Source: Buxus sempervirens
Taxonomy: Eukaryota; Streptophyta; Magnoliopsida; Buxales; Buxaceae
Length of the DNA stretch: 64,000 bases
Direction of reading: 5' to 3'
Assembly: GCA_947561395.2 (NCBI GenBank)
Contig: OX387187.1
Location: forward strand, 5,462,976-5,526,975
Positions 46,646-58,768 of the stretch are shown piece by piece; position 1 is the first letter of the stretch; each line of letters starts with the position of its first letter. Position numbers and translations under genes: made by a program. The notes beneath the pieces were generated by a model, which was given only the letters and a program-made list of their open reading frames with translations, was not told where the DNA came from and made no database searches.

Positions 46646-48948
46646 TGTGAGACATGGGAAAAATCACCGGCGTGATCATCCCTCCGTCAACACACGGGCT
46701 CAACGCAAAAGTGGGAGAGTCGCCACCATTCATGATTTTGGGGTGAGAATGGACACCAAAGATTCAAAAGTAGGCAAAAATAGCCAAAAGACAAATTCTA
46801 GGATAAAACTAACCCTACTTGAAAATCAAATCCAGAGATGGGTAAGGGGATTAGATTATGAACGGGGGAAGGTGTTAGGCACCCCCATTCATCCACACGA
46901 AGTGGTTGCCAAGTGTATGTTCATGCAAAAATAAAGTAAGAAGGCTTGCTAAAAATCATGAGAAACCTTGAAAAGGGTCAAATGTATGATATCTTCACAT
47001 GAGAATCCAAATGAATTTTGGGTTCTCCTCTTATGTCAATATCATTTCTGGAACATTAGAGAGGTGGAAATCAAAGCACAAGTTGATCAAAACCAAGTTA
47101 AATCAAATCCGGGAAGTTTGGTAAAAAGTATGCCATTTGTCTTGAAATCATTCAAATACAATTTTAAATCAAATCAAACCAAATCCATTTGAAAGATTAT
47201 AGTAAATAAGGGTCTCCTGCAAAATTTCACTTCATTCCGATGAAAAATCTAGGAGTTATGCTCCTTTGAAGTTGCTGCTGGGGATTTTTAAAAGTGGTAA
47301 GTGGGCAACTTTGGAAAATTATCTAGGAAAATCCACTAAATAAAAGTCCACGAAATTTGGTGTAATTGAAGTCTGTATGGCCATCTTTCCAGAGAAACTA
47401 GCCTCATAAAAAAAATCCCTTCGGATGTGCCTTGGGTGGTCTCCCGAACAGGCCCCGAAGATCACAGATTTACCCAGAAAAGTACAAATGAACAGTTCTG
47501 AGTAAATCGTCTACCAATAATTCAAATGGGATCCAAAAATTATGAAACCAACTGGATTTGAAAATATAATCATAAAGGAGTACTCAGAAATAAAAATCAC
47601 TCGAATCGGACTTAAAACGAACACATGGCGGTCCGTCGAAGTGACAAGTTCTGTACTTGAACCTGAACTGTCCACTTAACTTCGACAGAGAGGTGTCAAA
47701 AATCCGCTAAATAGAAATTTGTGAAATTTGGTGGACATAAACTAGACAGCCTCACCTTTCCCATGGTTTTGGAATTGCCCCAAAATTCATCCGGATGATG
47801 AAGTTATGGGCGTCCGAAGTAGGGGTACAGGTGCTGTCCAGTTAGGCCACTTTTGAAGAAAATCAAATCCGAAAATTTATAAAGTGTGTGAGATTCGTGT
47901 GAGATGAATCCAAAACCTTTGAAAAACATTTAAAAACACTCCAGAATTTGATTGAGGCCATTTATTAGAGATTTATCACAATGAATGTAATAAATCCCCA
48001 AATGTGAGCCTATTTACCAAAAAAAGTGTAATATGTGTGCAAGAGTGGAAAACCAAGTAAGATTAATACAACCACATATCATGCATATAGATTCAAAAAA
48101 ATAGGTTCTAGCATAGCCTAGGGTTCCGTTCCATTATCGTTTCCCTCTGTTCTCTCTCCCCGTTAAACACGGATCTTCGAAATAATCAAGGGTACTTTGA
48201 TTATAGAACGGTTTTCAATCATTCAAAAGCCTTATGCTACATGGGTTCTAGCACTAGGGTCAATCCCCAGTCTCGTTTCTCCTAGATCCGCCTTTACGTT
48301 TTACGGCTAGGGGAGTCTTGAGATACTTTGAGCCGGGGAAGGATTTCCACACATACAAACAAGGCTTTACACTACAGAAAGGTAGAAGAAGAGATCTAGA
48401 TCTAGGAATGTAAAGACAGAAAATAAAAAGAAAAGTTGAGGCTTACCTGAGTTCTGGAGGCGATTTCACAGCGGTTTTCTTCTTCTCTTGGAGTTCTTCT
48501 TTGCGAGAATTCAAAACAAGAGTTGTGTGCCATTTGCTCAAGGAGGAGGCTCCTATTTATAGGCAAAGGCTAAGGTCATTGGTAGACACAAATTAATGTC
48601 TAGAACCCCCCAACCTTAACCCTAAGGTTATTTCCGCGATTTCCCCTCATTTAATGAGGGACATGATGGTAAAAGTGAAAAGCTCTCGGAAAACCCTAAT
48701 TTTGAGCAAACTTAAGGTATCTGGTATGTCAGACCGGATAAAAAAGGGCCTTAGGGTATCCGGTACATGGTACCGGATACACTAAGGCTCACATGTATCC
48801 GGTATGAGTATCTGGATACGGGAAAGGGTACTTGTATCCGGCCTGAGTATCCAGATACAGGTAAAAATTTATTTTCTTCAATTTCTGTGCTGGCTTTCCA
48901 GGAGATAATGATTTTTGATGATTGTTTGTGCAATTTGGGGTGTCTACA
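46646..48948 (-). repeat. 5' LTR of element B
   Basis: This 2303-base LTR is near-identical to 26181-28484. In element direction it starts at 48948. The TATA box is at 48554-48561. The internal TGGCGACTC copy is at 46717-46725, 82 bases from the primer site. It drives transcription of gag-pol toward lower coordinates. Confidence 0.9.
48717..48859. promoter_or_regulatory. U3 dyad array, 5' LTR of B
   Basis: Same four dyads as at 28253-28395, upstream of the active-position TATA box. A few arm bases differ from the other LTR and are not compensated, consistent with recent decay after insertion. Confidence 0.75.
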
Positions 48949-48953
48949 AGTTC

Positions 48954-49545
48954 GCTGCAAGTTTTACTGATCTCGTTGTAGTTGCAGACAGAATAGAAGA
49001 TGGGGTGAAGTCTGGCAGAATGGCTGGCTTTGCGACCGAACAGAGAAGGACCCCTGTCACTGGAAGGGGCATGGATAGAAAGAGAGAGGATGAGGCCGTC
49101 AACTACGTCTAGCAGAATAGGCCCTTCCACTTTTCAGCACCCGACAGAAGAGAAAATCAGAATAGTGGTCAAGGGGCACAACCCGCATGGCAACCGAGAT
49201 GGACTAGGGAGGAATATCAAGCAAGGATGAACAGAGTGTTCACACCCCTACCTTATCCATTGTCAGAATTGCTGCCAACCCTACTGAAGAAGGGGTACTT
49301 ACAGAAGAGCAGTCCACTCAACAGCCATCCAACAGTCGCTCCTACAACCCCAATGAGTGCTGCGAGTATCATATGGGGGCTCCTGGACACCACACCCACC
49401 GTTGTTGGGATCTAAAGCACGATGTGCAAGACCTGATCAACAGCAAGCGCATCTCAGTCGATCCCCCGGTTTCGACTCGTCCTGCGGCCATTACCACGAA
49501 TCCTCTCCCTGACCACAATTGGGTGTCTTCGAGTGGCACCAGCTG
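48954..49545 (+). pseudogene. gag of element A, part right of the B insertion
   Basis: The stretch continues the gag pattern of A: FTDLVVVADRIEDGVKSGRM, then FTPLPYPLSELLPTLLKKGY, and a Cys/His segment near its end, as in the C-terminal parts of gags in B and C. It has several breaks, more than element B, in keeping with A being older and defective. It starts directly after the second AGTTC target repeat. Confidence 0.7.
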
Positions 49546-52308
49546 AACAAGTTGGTAAGACTGCAAGACAGACAGCAATCCTGAAATCCAAAATCTTCAA
49601 GTCTACCATGACCAGGATAAGTTGAACTTTGCTTTTTTGCACCAAGTATCCCTGGTAGGAGTATTTGTTTTGTAAATATTTTAAATGCTTTTTACTTTCG
49701 TGCAAACTTTGTAAAGAACCTTTTGAAAAACACAAAAAGAAAAGAAAATACCTTTTGAAAAAAAATACAAGTGAGCGGTCGGTGATGACACTGCTCTGAG
49801 ACCACACCCTTTTGGCAAGGACCACGATCATGGAAAAATGCCGAGTTGCTCGAAGGTGTCTTCAGCTGGGTGCAGTATACTGTCCCATGAGAACCTTGGC
49901 TGAGCTAAAGGCAATTCCTTCCTGATCCAGACCATGATTTTCTTCCTAAAAACCTACCTTTGCAATAGGGTAGGGCGATCCTTGAGAGAAAAGAAAAGGC
50001 AAGAGAGAAAGTGCAAGAACCAGTTAAGGGCCGAGGCCAGCTTTAACATCATGTCTCTAAGAAAGGATGAGAGGCCATCCTTCATGCATCCTAAAATTTT
50101 AAATCCGCTAGTCAAAACACTTTGGGCTTGATCGTATTATTCAGATACTCGTGTTGTGTCTAGCCACCCCACACTGAGGCAAAGCTACAAAAGAAAATGA
50201 AAAGGATAAATAGATTCTTGAATAAGTTTGCATGAGCATTCCAAGTCGTCACAACTTCTGCAAAAGGATTAAAGGCCATCCTTGCTTTATTTCCCCAGTT
50301 TTCAAAGTCATATCGCTAGTCAAACCACTTGAGCCTAATTTTCTTTTTTCTAACCCACTGAGTCATGAGCCCTAAATCTGACGCTGGGTAAAGAAGAGAA
50401 GACCTGAATGAGCAGAAACAAAGAAGAGAAAAAGAAAGCAGGAAATACACTGGGACTCGCTAATCAAAGCAAAAAGCAAAGTTGATCCCAGAGCAATGGA
50501 AAAGAAAGGCAAAAATGCCAGAATAAAAAACGAAGGTCACAAAAGACCTCCCAAAGAAAAATGAAGGAAAGAAAAAAGGCATTCGTAAAGCCCAAGCAGT
50601 CAAGAAAATGGCGGAACATGACTCGACCCATTTACAAAGAAACTTTGAGCCATATTTCCTTTCTTTCATGAACCAAAAACCTCAGCCTTCGTTTCGTCCC
50701 ATCAAAAGTCCTTTCTGATTGTAGAAAATGTGATGATGGAATTCATGCAAGTTAATGATGAAGGAATCTAAAAAGAAGAACGAGCTTTGGCAAGACACAG
50801 AGCAAAACCTGAAAATGAAGAGATAAGAATTTGGGCCTTATAACCCTTCATTTCTCAGATTTAAAACCAAGCCAATGTTTCATCCTAATATAAAGACCTC
50901 TCGGATCTATGGGACATGATGCACAAGTCGGCCAAAACCCGTAAACCGGGACTGGCACTAACCCAAGGGAAAAGAAAAAGGAGAAAACCTTCAATTGCAA
51001 AATCCTGAAACCACCCTGGAAAATTGGGTTAAGGTGAGAGAAAATCAAGACTAGGAAAGAGAGAACATCCCTCGAGATGCCCTTCATCTTTTAAGTCCCT
51101 GCCGGCACGAGTCGAGAATTTCATGGGAATCCGTGTCAAGCACACAGTCCCAAAGCCCTTTGAGTTGACAAGGCAACTTACCATGGTCATTGGTCGTGCC
51201 ATTTCTCTTAAAATCACTTGTATATATATTAAAAAATTAAAAAAAAAAAAAAAAAAACAACAACAAACAAAAAAAAACTACTTTTGAAAGAAAAAACTTC
51301 ATTTCAGTCATGGGCATTTGCACACAATAAGTCATAAGTGTCTGCACTTTAAACTTTAGATACCTCACTGCTCCGCGAGAATTTTACAGACCCAGGTGAG
51401 GCAAAAGAATCAAAAAGAAGTCCAGAAGCGCCTTGAAGTCAAGAACAGGAGAAAGGCAAAGATAGAATGAAGCCAATGCAGTAATATACTGACAGGGAAA
51501 CGGCAAAGACTTCCTTTCCTTTCCCCAGCAGAGCTTTCAAGCAACCTAAAGCAGCATGTCAAGACCGTGCCCAATCTGAAGAGGCTAGTTTTGCACAAGA
51601 GTGAAAAATCCAAGAAGGCTTCCACAAGCCCCCAATGAAGTAGTTACTTCTGAAGAAGCCCCAACACTGGCCTAAATGATGGCGTCCTCCCTGCAAGAAC
51701 AAGAGCAGAAGTCAAAAACTCTGGAGAAAAGAAACTCGTAGAGAAAAGTCTGATCAAAATCAGACAAATGGCCCTGCCAAAAGAAGGAAATGGCGGAAGA
51801 AAGAAGAGCAGAATGAAGAACTTTTGGGGCAAGTTGGCCCCATTTGTAAATTTTTGATTTCCCACTTTTGTAAATAGAATAGGACAGGTGTGCAAGCTCC
51901 CTTAAGGCACCGAGCAGCGCTGAGAGCACCTCCTCGCCAAGAGCATCTCCTCCTTCTTCATTCCTTCCAGTCCCTAATCCAATCCCTTGAAAAAAAAAAC
52001 TCAGTCTAAAATCTGAAATCAAGTCCCAAATCTGAAATCTAAAAACACCTAAAAGCTTTAATGGAACAAACAAGAAGAAAAGAAAATTGTTGAGTGCCTT
52101 GCATCAACGTCGGAACAAGTTGGTGAGCTTAAGTCCAACCCCATCCTTTTTAATCTGAATCAAAATCAGAAGTTGCTCCCAGAAGCCCGAAGTGGGTGAG
52201 CAAACTTCGAAATCTTAGTGGAAGCCATTGGGTGCTTCCCTTTCATTGAAAACATCAAAAGGACTAAGCTCATCAATCATGTCGGCAAAAATGAGGTTCT
52301 TTTTTATT
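49546..52308 (+). other. Non-coding 3' part of element A
   Basis: About 2.8 kb without a supported gene. No RT, RNase H or integrase words are seen in any frame given. It aligns in order with 61673-64000 of element C: TCCCTGGTAGGA, GATCATGGAAAAATGCCGAG, CATGTCT(C/T)TAAGAAAGGATGAG, CTTTGGGCTTGATCGTATTA, GTGTTGTGTCTAGC, AAAACGAAGGTCACAAAAGACC and more. Purine-rich runs are frequent. Confidence 0.7.
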
Positions 52309-52352
52309 CTTTGCCGTTCATCCCCAAGGTGACTTCGGCAAAGAGGGACTAC
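52309..52352 (+). other. Polypurine tract of A within a stem-loop
   Basis: CTTTGCCG (52309-52316) pairs exactly with CGGCAAAG (52336-52343), whose end begins the purine tract GGCAAAGAGGGACTAC next to the 3' LTR. Inside the loop TCATCC and GGTGA can pair. The layout is that of B and D, with different paired bases. Confidence 0.7.
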
Positions 52353-54918
52353 TATAAGCACCTCATTTTTGCACCTTCCAAAATGCAGAAAATGAAAATT
52401 TTAATTGAAAAGTCAAACTTGAGAAAGTCAAAAAGTTGACTTTTTTATCTGGTGCAAATCAATCACCATGCTTCCCACCATTGGAAAGAGGATTCCGATA
52501 CGATTCTAATGGAACAGAGTTTGCTCAAATCGGAGTCCAAATGAAGAAGTTATGGACTGGTCAAATCTGAGAAAAGCAGAAATTGACTTTCTGCTAAACC
52601 CCAGATCAGCTACCCCATTTGATACCAACAGAAAGAGCATCTCAACACGATTTCAACGCAACTGAGTATGTTGGAATCGGAGTCCCGGATGAGGAAATGT
52701 GAGCAAAATTGGCTCTGGGACGCGACCCGGCACTTCTGCTAAAAAACTCGAATTTGCTGCTAAACTGAAGTTCAGTGGATAGGGAATGTCGCACTGATTC
52801 CAACGCCACTAAGTTTGTTAAAATCGGACGTCAGACGAGTGAGTTGTGGGCAGTTAAAGTTTCTGAAAATCTGCACACGTGGCAAACAGTGAAGAAAGAG
52901 CAGCAAAGTAAAAAGTTTTGAATTAAAAAATAATATTTTTGCTAAAAATCTAATTAAAGTATTTAAAATAAAAGAAAAAGAAAATTAAAATTAAAAGATG
53001 CATGTGCATCCAAAACCCAAAACAAAAATCTTAATAAAATAATAACGAAAGCAAAATATCTAATGAATTAAATAAACAAAAAAAAAAGAAAATGAAAAAA
53101 TATAATTGAACGAATTCTCCCATGTGGAGAATTCGTTCAAGCAAGCTTGGAGGCTAAGTTTACTTGGAGGTTAAGTTTTAAAGCCATCATTGGTTTTGTT
53201 TAACAAAGGGGCATGAATTGAAAAGATGAAGGCTTTGGTCATGAAGTGCAAAAGTAATTGCATTTTGGTCAAGCAATATAAAAGGCACTTTAGCCCATTT
53301 TGAAGGGGTCGGCTCATTTTTGGGAGATCCCTCTCACCTCTCTCACTTCCTCCTTTCTCCTCCCTTGCTCTTCCTCCCTTCTCCCTTGGCCGAACCCTTT
53401 TCCCACTCCCTTTCTTCTCCTATCTTAAACCTAAAACCATACTAAAACCTTACTTGATCCTTTCTTAATGCTTCTCTCTTCATTTCAAGCACCAAAAAAG
53501 ACTTGTAGAATCTCTTGGCTTGAGTGGAAGTGCTGTCCAGCCTTACCTTGACTCCAAAGAAGACCCGGAAAGCTTCAACCTAGGTTTCAAGCCCAAGGTG
53601 AGCTCCCTTAGGTCATTTTCCTTCACATATGTAAATATTGATCCATTTGAAGCAATAGGATTTTAATCATGTGATATGGTTTTTGTTATGGGTAGTATTT
53701 GTATCTGAATCAAAGATGTGTGCATGATTTTGAGTGTCTTAAAATCATTGTTTGTTTGATTTTAATATTGTTGTTATTTGTTTACAGGGGAGCATGTTTC
53801 CCTTTGTTCTAATCCAATGTATCCCTCTATGTAATCCCCCTTCTTTATCCTTTCTTTAGACATTTTTTTAGGCTAAATGAATATGTTACATGGATGTGAT
53901 CATGTTATGGATTGTGTATGATGCATGTTGAGTTCTCTTTTCTTTTCTTATTTGTACAGGGTTTCATCATTATTTTTGGTGTGCATGAGATCATCTATCA
54001 TGTAAAACATGTATGTCATCATTTTGAGATTATGAGAATAGTTTTTTTTACATATCCTACAAGTATGTTTATACTTTCACACATTAGAAGCATATCTAGC
54101 TGCTTTATATAGGTTACTGTTTAGTGTAGTTTGCATGCATATAAAACCTGTTTTTCAGCTCTTAATTGTGTGTCTTATTATCAAGCTTGGTTTTGACTTA
54201 AAGCATGCTTATTGAAGCCCTATGTTGCTTGACTTTCTTCTATGTATGTTAATGATTGGTTTTCAATAAAAAGGAAACAAAATAGTGATATTTGAGTCCC
54301 TGTTTATTCATTGAATTGACTAAGAAAAGGGAGAAGGCAATCCCTAACCCTTCCCTTCTTGTTGATTTTCAAAACCTCAAAGAAGAAGCAAGGTGGCTCT
54401 TCTCCGAACCACTGTGGGCTCACACAGGAGCCCACACAACCCCTGGAACACCCTAAGAGGCCCAGGAATCCAAGCCCAATGCCAAGATCCGAAAAAAACC
54501 AAGTTTTTGGTTGATCCGGCAACTCAGGCCGGATCAACAGAAACCCATTCGTAACCGGCCAAAGGTGCCGGATACACTGTGTCCTGTGTGTAACCGGCAT
54601 TTCAGGCTGGCTACACTGTCTGAATGTTAATTTTGCTGTTTTTGTGATCCTATGTCATTTTCTTAATTGTTTAAATCAAACCGGATGAACCAGTAGGGTT
54701 TCCGGGTCACCCGGAAACCCAAGATGGGCCATGGACCGACCCGGTCCAAATTGATTCCCAGTGGGCATTCCAACGGGGCCCACTAAGCCCGAAAAACTCA
54801 TTTTGTAAAAAAAAGATAAAATCAACCTGATTGAGTGGGCCAAACCCTGGGAGGCGCTCCAAAGCCCAACTTGGGAAGCATGTATGTTTAGATCTAGGCT
54901 TGGTTTGGCCGAGACCAC
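52353..54918 (+). repeat. 3' LTR of element A, interrupted by element C
   Basis: Matches 16191-18762 at roughly 98% by eye, including TATA box 53277-53284 and the three dyads at about 54512-54620. It stops in mid-LTR at GAGACCAC, where C begins. The remaining 0.77 kb of the LTR should lie beyond element C outside the window. Confidence 0.88.
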
Positions 54919-56925
54919 TGTAAGCACCCAAATTTTGCTCAAACCCAAAAAGTGTTAAACACATTAAAACCCTAAGCAGGTCGAAACAAAGAGCTAAAAA
55001 TTTGTCATTTTGCCAAAAGCTGAATTGGCCAATAACTTTTGCACCATTGAAAAGAGGGCTTTAAAACGGTTGCAACGCAACTGAATTTGCGTGAATCAGA
55101 GTCCGGATTAAAAATTTACGGTCAAAACAATTTCGAGAGTAATTTTGGAAAAATATGTGGAAACTGCGCCACGTGGCAAGAATACACTTTGTTTTGCATT
55201 TTCCACATGGCAAACTAAAACAAAATCAGCAAAAAATAAAAATAAGAAAATAAAATTTGTTACTTAAATGATAACATGAAAAAACATAACTAAAAGAAAA
55301 AAAAAACAAAAAATTAAATTAAATAACAAAACAAGAAAAGTATAAAATAATAGAGATGGGAGTGGGTGGACGTCACCCACCCATCTCTTTCTTTTTAACA
55401 AGTAATTAAAAAGATCAAAAGTAAAGAAAAAAAAAAAAGGAATAAAATATAAAGGAGGTTCGTCCCCTCCTTAATTGTTATGGAAGAGGAAGAAGAGACC
55501 CACATGGGTCCCATGTGGGTGTCTCTTTCTCTCCCATCTGATTTCTCTTTGAAGGAACGAATAAAAAAACAAAACCGTGTAAAGGGGAGATGGGAGGGGA
55601 GAGGGGACCACGTGGGTCTGTCTCTCCCACTCCCATCTGCTTTCTCTCTTTAAGATGACGAACAGAAAGTCTGAGGAAGGGGGAAGAAGGAAGAAAAAAA
55701 CAGAGAAAAGAAGAGGGCTGTCTCTGGCATTCTCGGCTTTCATTCTCTAAGAAAAAAAAAACCTGAAACTAAAAGAAAGAAACTGGTAGGAAGAAGAGAA
55801 AGGGGACGGCTCACGATAAGGGAGCTCCAAAACCAAACTGTGGCTTATTCATTTATAGGTAATGTTGAGTTTTCTTTTGATTACAATAACATGTAATGAC
55901 AAATCTCAGTTCAGTTGCATGCTTTCTTTGAAGCTTTGAAATAGCGCTTTAAATCGGCATTCTTAAGGTGTCGTACCAGCTCGTTCAATACCTGCAAAAC
56001 AATATATATATATATATATATATATATGAAAGACCCTTGAAGAGAAAGTGATGAGAAACAGGTTCGGCTGTTGGCGGCTAAAACAGTCGAACCCAACTTC
56101 ATGAAATGGACGAACAGCCACAAAACGGCTGTTATTTGGTTTTATCTTTCATTCAAATAGAAGAAAGATAGATGCGATTGAGATGAAGAGAGGGGATCGA
56201 GTGATTTGCAGAAAAGAAACAAATATAAAAAAAAATTATCATATCACGGTTTGGGCGTATTGGTTTTGGGCTGATTTTTTGTGAATTCAAGAAGAGATGT
56301 GGGGTTTGTGTTATTTTAAGAGTTTGGGTATAAGAAAATTTTCTATTGTTTTTCTAGTTCCCTTAACTTTCAACATTCATTCCCAAAACCCCCTATTCGC
56401 ATTTTCTCACTCTATTTCTTCTTCTTACAAGTCTTTATGGGCTGAGTTTTTGTAGTGCTTCCTAACTTGGGACTATCGCATGAATGAATACTTAGTCGGA
56501 ATTTGTCCCACGGATGACTGTTTTGCCCTTGAAGAGAAACTAGGCGTTTAGATGGGCCTATGTGATAGCAAACCCTTGTGGGCTTTCTGATGAGCCCACA
56601 CAAGGAAAATCCAAAATACAGCAACCCATTGTTTTGACTTCATGTTAATGGTCTAGACTTTTGTTTTAGTTGGGTTACCTCACCTAAATTCTGATTCATG
56701 GGAACCTGCTATCTAGCGGGGTAACTCAAGGTGTCTACGGACTTCCTTGGGTTACGACCGAACCACTTATCCAAGATCTCTGGTACACCACCCAAACTTA
56801 AATCTAAAATCAAAAATTGGGTGACTGTTCACACCCTTAATAATGAACAGTGGCGACTCCCCAAAACCAACGAAAAACCCACGGAAAGCCGGGCATCCAA
56901 CAAAGTGCGCCCCCACGTGCGCACA
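54919..56925 (+). repeat. 5' LTR of element C
   Basis: Starts TGTAAGCACCCAAATTTTG and ends CACGTGCGCACA, three bases before the primer site. An AATATAAAGG TATA-like word is at about 55446-55455. An (AT)n run lies near 56003-56028. The TGGCGACTC word occurs inside at 56851. Confidence 0.8.
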
Positions 56926-56928
56926 GCT

Positions 56929-56947
56929 TGGCGACTCTGCTGGGGAC
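56929..56947 (+). other. Primer binding site of element C
   Basis: TGGCGACTCTGCTGGGGAC, identical to the sites in A and B, begins three bases after the LTR end. Confidence 0.85.
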
Positions 56948-58359
56948 TGGTTCAACCCAATTGGAGTTTAGACTGAGTTGACTCATTAGGATTCACATGT
57001 GCACACACGCACATGCACTTGTACACATGTGCACACACGCACATGCCCTTATACATGTGCACACATGCACATATTTGTACACATGTGCACACACGCACAC
57101 ACTGTTGCACATGCTTACACATACACAAACACTCCCACGTACACATGCACTTGTATATACACATGCAGCATGCCTTGTACTTCAGTTATCTATTTGCTTA
57201 TTCTATTTGCCTTCATTATATATGCGTGGGGTGACACGCGCGAGGGAGCCCGCGTGGGTGATCCGATTGAATGGCACATGTGTTACATCTTCTCAACCAA
57301 ACCCTAGACCTCTCTAGCAGCCACCCTTCTTAACCGTATAAACTACTTTTGGGATGATATTAGCCTCACACGCCTCTGGCTTGCCGGGGAAAAGTGAAGG
57401 TAAAACATCTCCCCAGGTTTCTGGATCCTTATAGCACCGCTGGTTTCTTGCCGTGGTACGCGAGGGATCTTGGACTTGGCACAGACCCTTGTAGGCGTTT
57501 GTCTCGGGCTGTGTACCATTTTCCCACCCAGCGTTCTGATACACCTTTGTGATGAATGTGATTGTGAATGATGATACAAGAGGAGTAAAATCAATCTAAA
57601 ATCTAAGAGTCCATCAGGGGCAGCAACCCCCTACCCTCTTTGCATCAAATTGAGTGGACCCTAGACTCTGGGCTATCTCAGCCCTAAATTAGGAAGCCTA
57701 CCTACCTTTGATCAGGGGAACCACCCCAGATCCATGCATTGAGTCCAGAGAGCCGTGGGCCTTGACCCATTGAGTCCGTTGGAAGCACACCAAAGTCCAG
57801 GTCAGTCTTCAAGCAGACGAAAGCCGGCCAGATCAGAAAAAGCAGATGAAAGCAAGCCAGATCAGAGCAGGGGCAGTGAAACCCTAGATCTAGGACTTTT
57901 CAGCCTACCCCTTTTGAAATCAATTGTATCCTGTCCTAGGGTTCCCAACAACCCTGGGATCGAACACTTTTCCAGCTTTTTAAGCTTTAAGTGATTTCGC
58001 CCTTGCTGGCAAGTTGTAAGCATTCCCTCAATCAAGTAGCAGAGAATCTTCAGATCAGATGAAAGACAAAGAATGATCTGGACTTAGATGTGCTTCCTCA
58101 CACAAGTACGTCTAGGAGTTGTGCCTTCGATGGCACCAACCCTTGTAGGGCTGCACACACATTTCAATTCTGTTTGTGTATTTTGCTTGGTACAATGTCA
58201 AAGGATGGTAAGCCGCACTACACTTGCTCTTACCTTCCTACACATGCATAAACCATTTGCACATCAAAATGCACTCACTTCAAAATCAAAAGCCACACCA
58301 ACACTTTTGGTCAAAATTGCTTTGGAAAAATGCACCATAAAGAATTTTCAAAATCCAAT
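56948..58359 (+). other. Leader of element C, first part
   Basis: No supported gene. A CACATGCAC-type microsatellite at about 56993-57150 gives false Cys/His-rich frames. From about 57305 to 58150 it is homologous to the leader of A at 20030-20900, block by block. The tandem hairpin arrays follow. Confidence 0.65.
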
Positions 58360-58570
58360 CGCCTTCAGGCGTACATCAAGCCGCCTCCCGAGGCGCACAT
58401 CCAAATGGATTTTTTAAGTGGCCTTTAAGCCTACATCAAAATCGTCTTTCAAGACGTACACTCATAAAAATCTCCCATGACTCACGATAAACCACTTCCC
58501 ATGGTTATATCAAGCTGTCATCCTTGAGAAACATCGAATTGCCCTTCTATGGGTATATTCTTTTCAATTG
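58360..58570 (+). repeat. Hairpin series with changing stems and a TACATCAA-type linker
   Basis: Successive inverted repeats are CGCCT / AGGCG (58360-58371), CGCCTC / GAGGCG (58382-58395), GGC / GCC (58420-58431) and CGTCTT / AAGACG (58443-58456), with loops of a few bases. Each is followed by a TACATC or TACACTC linker. Weaker members continue to about 58570. Stem bases change in complementary pairs between units. Confidence 0.65.
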
Positions 58571-58768
58571 AAGCAATGCCATCCACAGCATAACATGTGG
58601 AGCCAATTCCAATGGTCCCCAAACTTTGCTACTTTGTAGCACGAATTTAAAAACTTGCCAGTCACGGCATGATTTCAGATTTTGCCATCAAATGGCAAAA
58701 CCTTAGAAAATATTTCCAAAAAATAAAAAATAAAAAAAAATGTTTTAAACTGATTTTTCAAGATCCTT

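Larger units (their letters stand above)
26181..48948 (-). mobile_element. Element B: 22.8 kb Tat-lineage Ty3/gypsy retrotransposon with antisense genes, nested in A
   Basis: B is bounded by LTRs that start TGTAGACACC and end TGTCTCACA on the minus strand, with exact AGTTC target repeats outside (26176-26180 and 48949-48953). In its own direction it has 5' LTR, primer site, leader, gag, protease, RT, two RNase H domains, integrase, an extra region with two genes on the opposite strand, polypurine tract and 3' LTR. The dual RNase H and extra region place it in the Tat lineage. The LTRs differ at about 25-30 sites in 2.3 kb by eye (a little over 1%), so it is younger than A. It is close to whole, with a few breaks in gag-pol and a couple in one antisense gene. 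Confidence 0.92.
16191..54918 (+). mobile_element. Element A: gag-only Tat-type LTR retrotransposon, host of three later insertions
   Basis: Element A runs from its 5' LTR (16191-19532) through primer site, leader, gag and a long non-coding 3' part to its 3' LTR, which is itself cut by element C at 54919. Its gag is split by element B (26181-48948) and its leader by a solo LTR (22862-25008). Without these it would be roughly 14-15 kb with about 8 kb of interior. No protease, RT or integrase reading is seen in its own sequence, so it is non-autonomous and presumably used Tat-lineage proteins supplied in trans. The two LTRs differ at roughly 2% of comparable sites by eye count. With commonly used plant rates that is of the order of a million years. 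Its gag carries several breaks. Confidence 0.8.

Noticed and set aside
25197-49545. Idea that the pol at 36369-39660 belongs to element A
   Set aside because: Pol is on the minus strand within B's LTRs and AGTTC flanks, while A's gag is on the plus strand.
56952-57317. Cys/His-rich frames resembling zinc-finger repeats
   Set aside because: They are translations of a CACATGCAC microsatellite in the leader of C.
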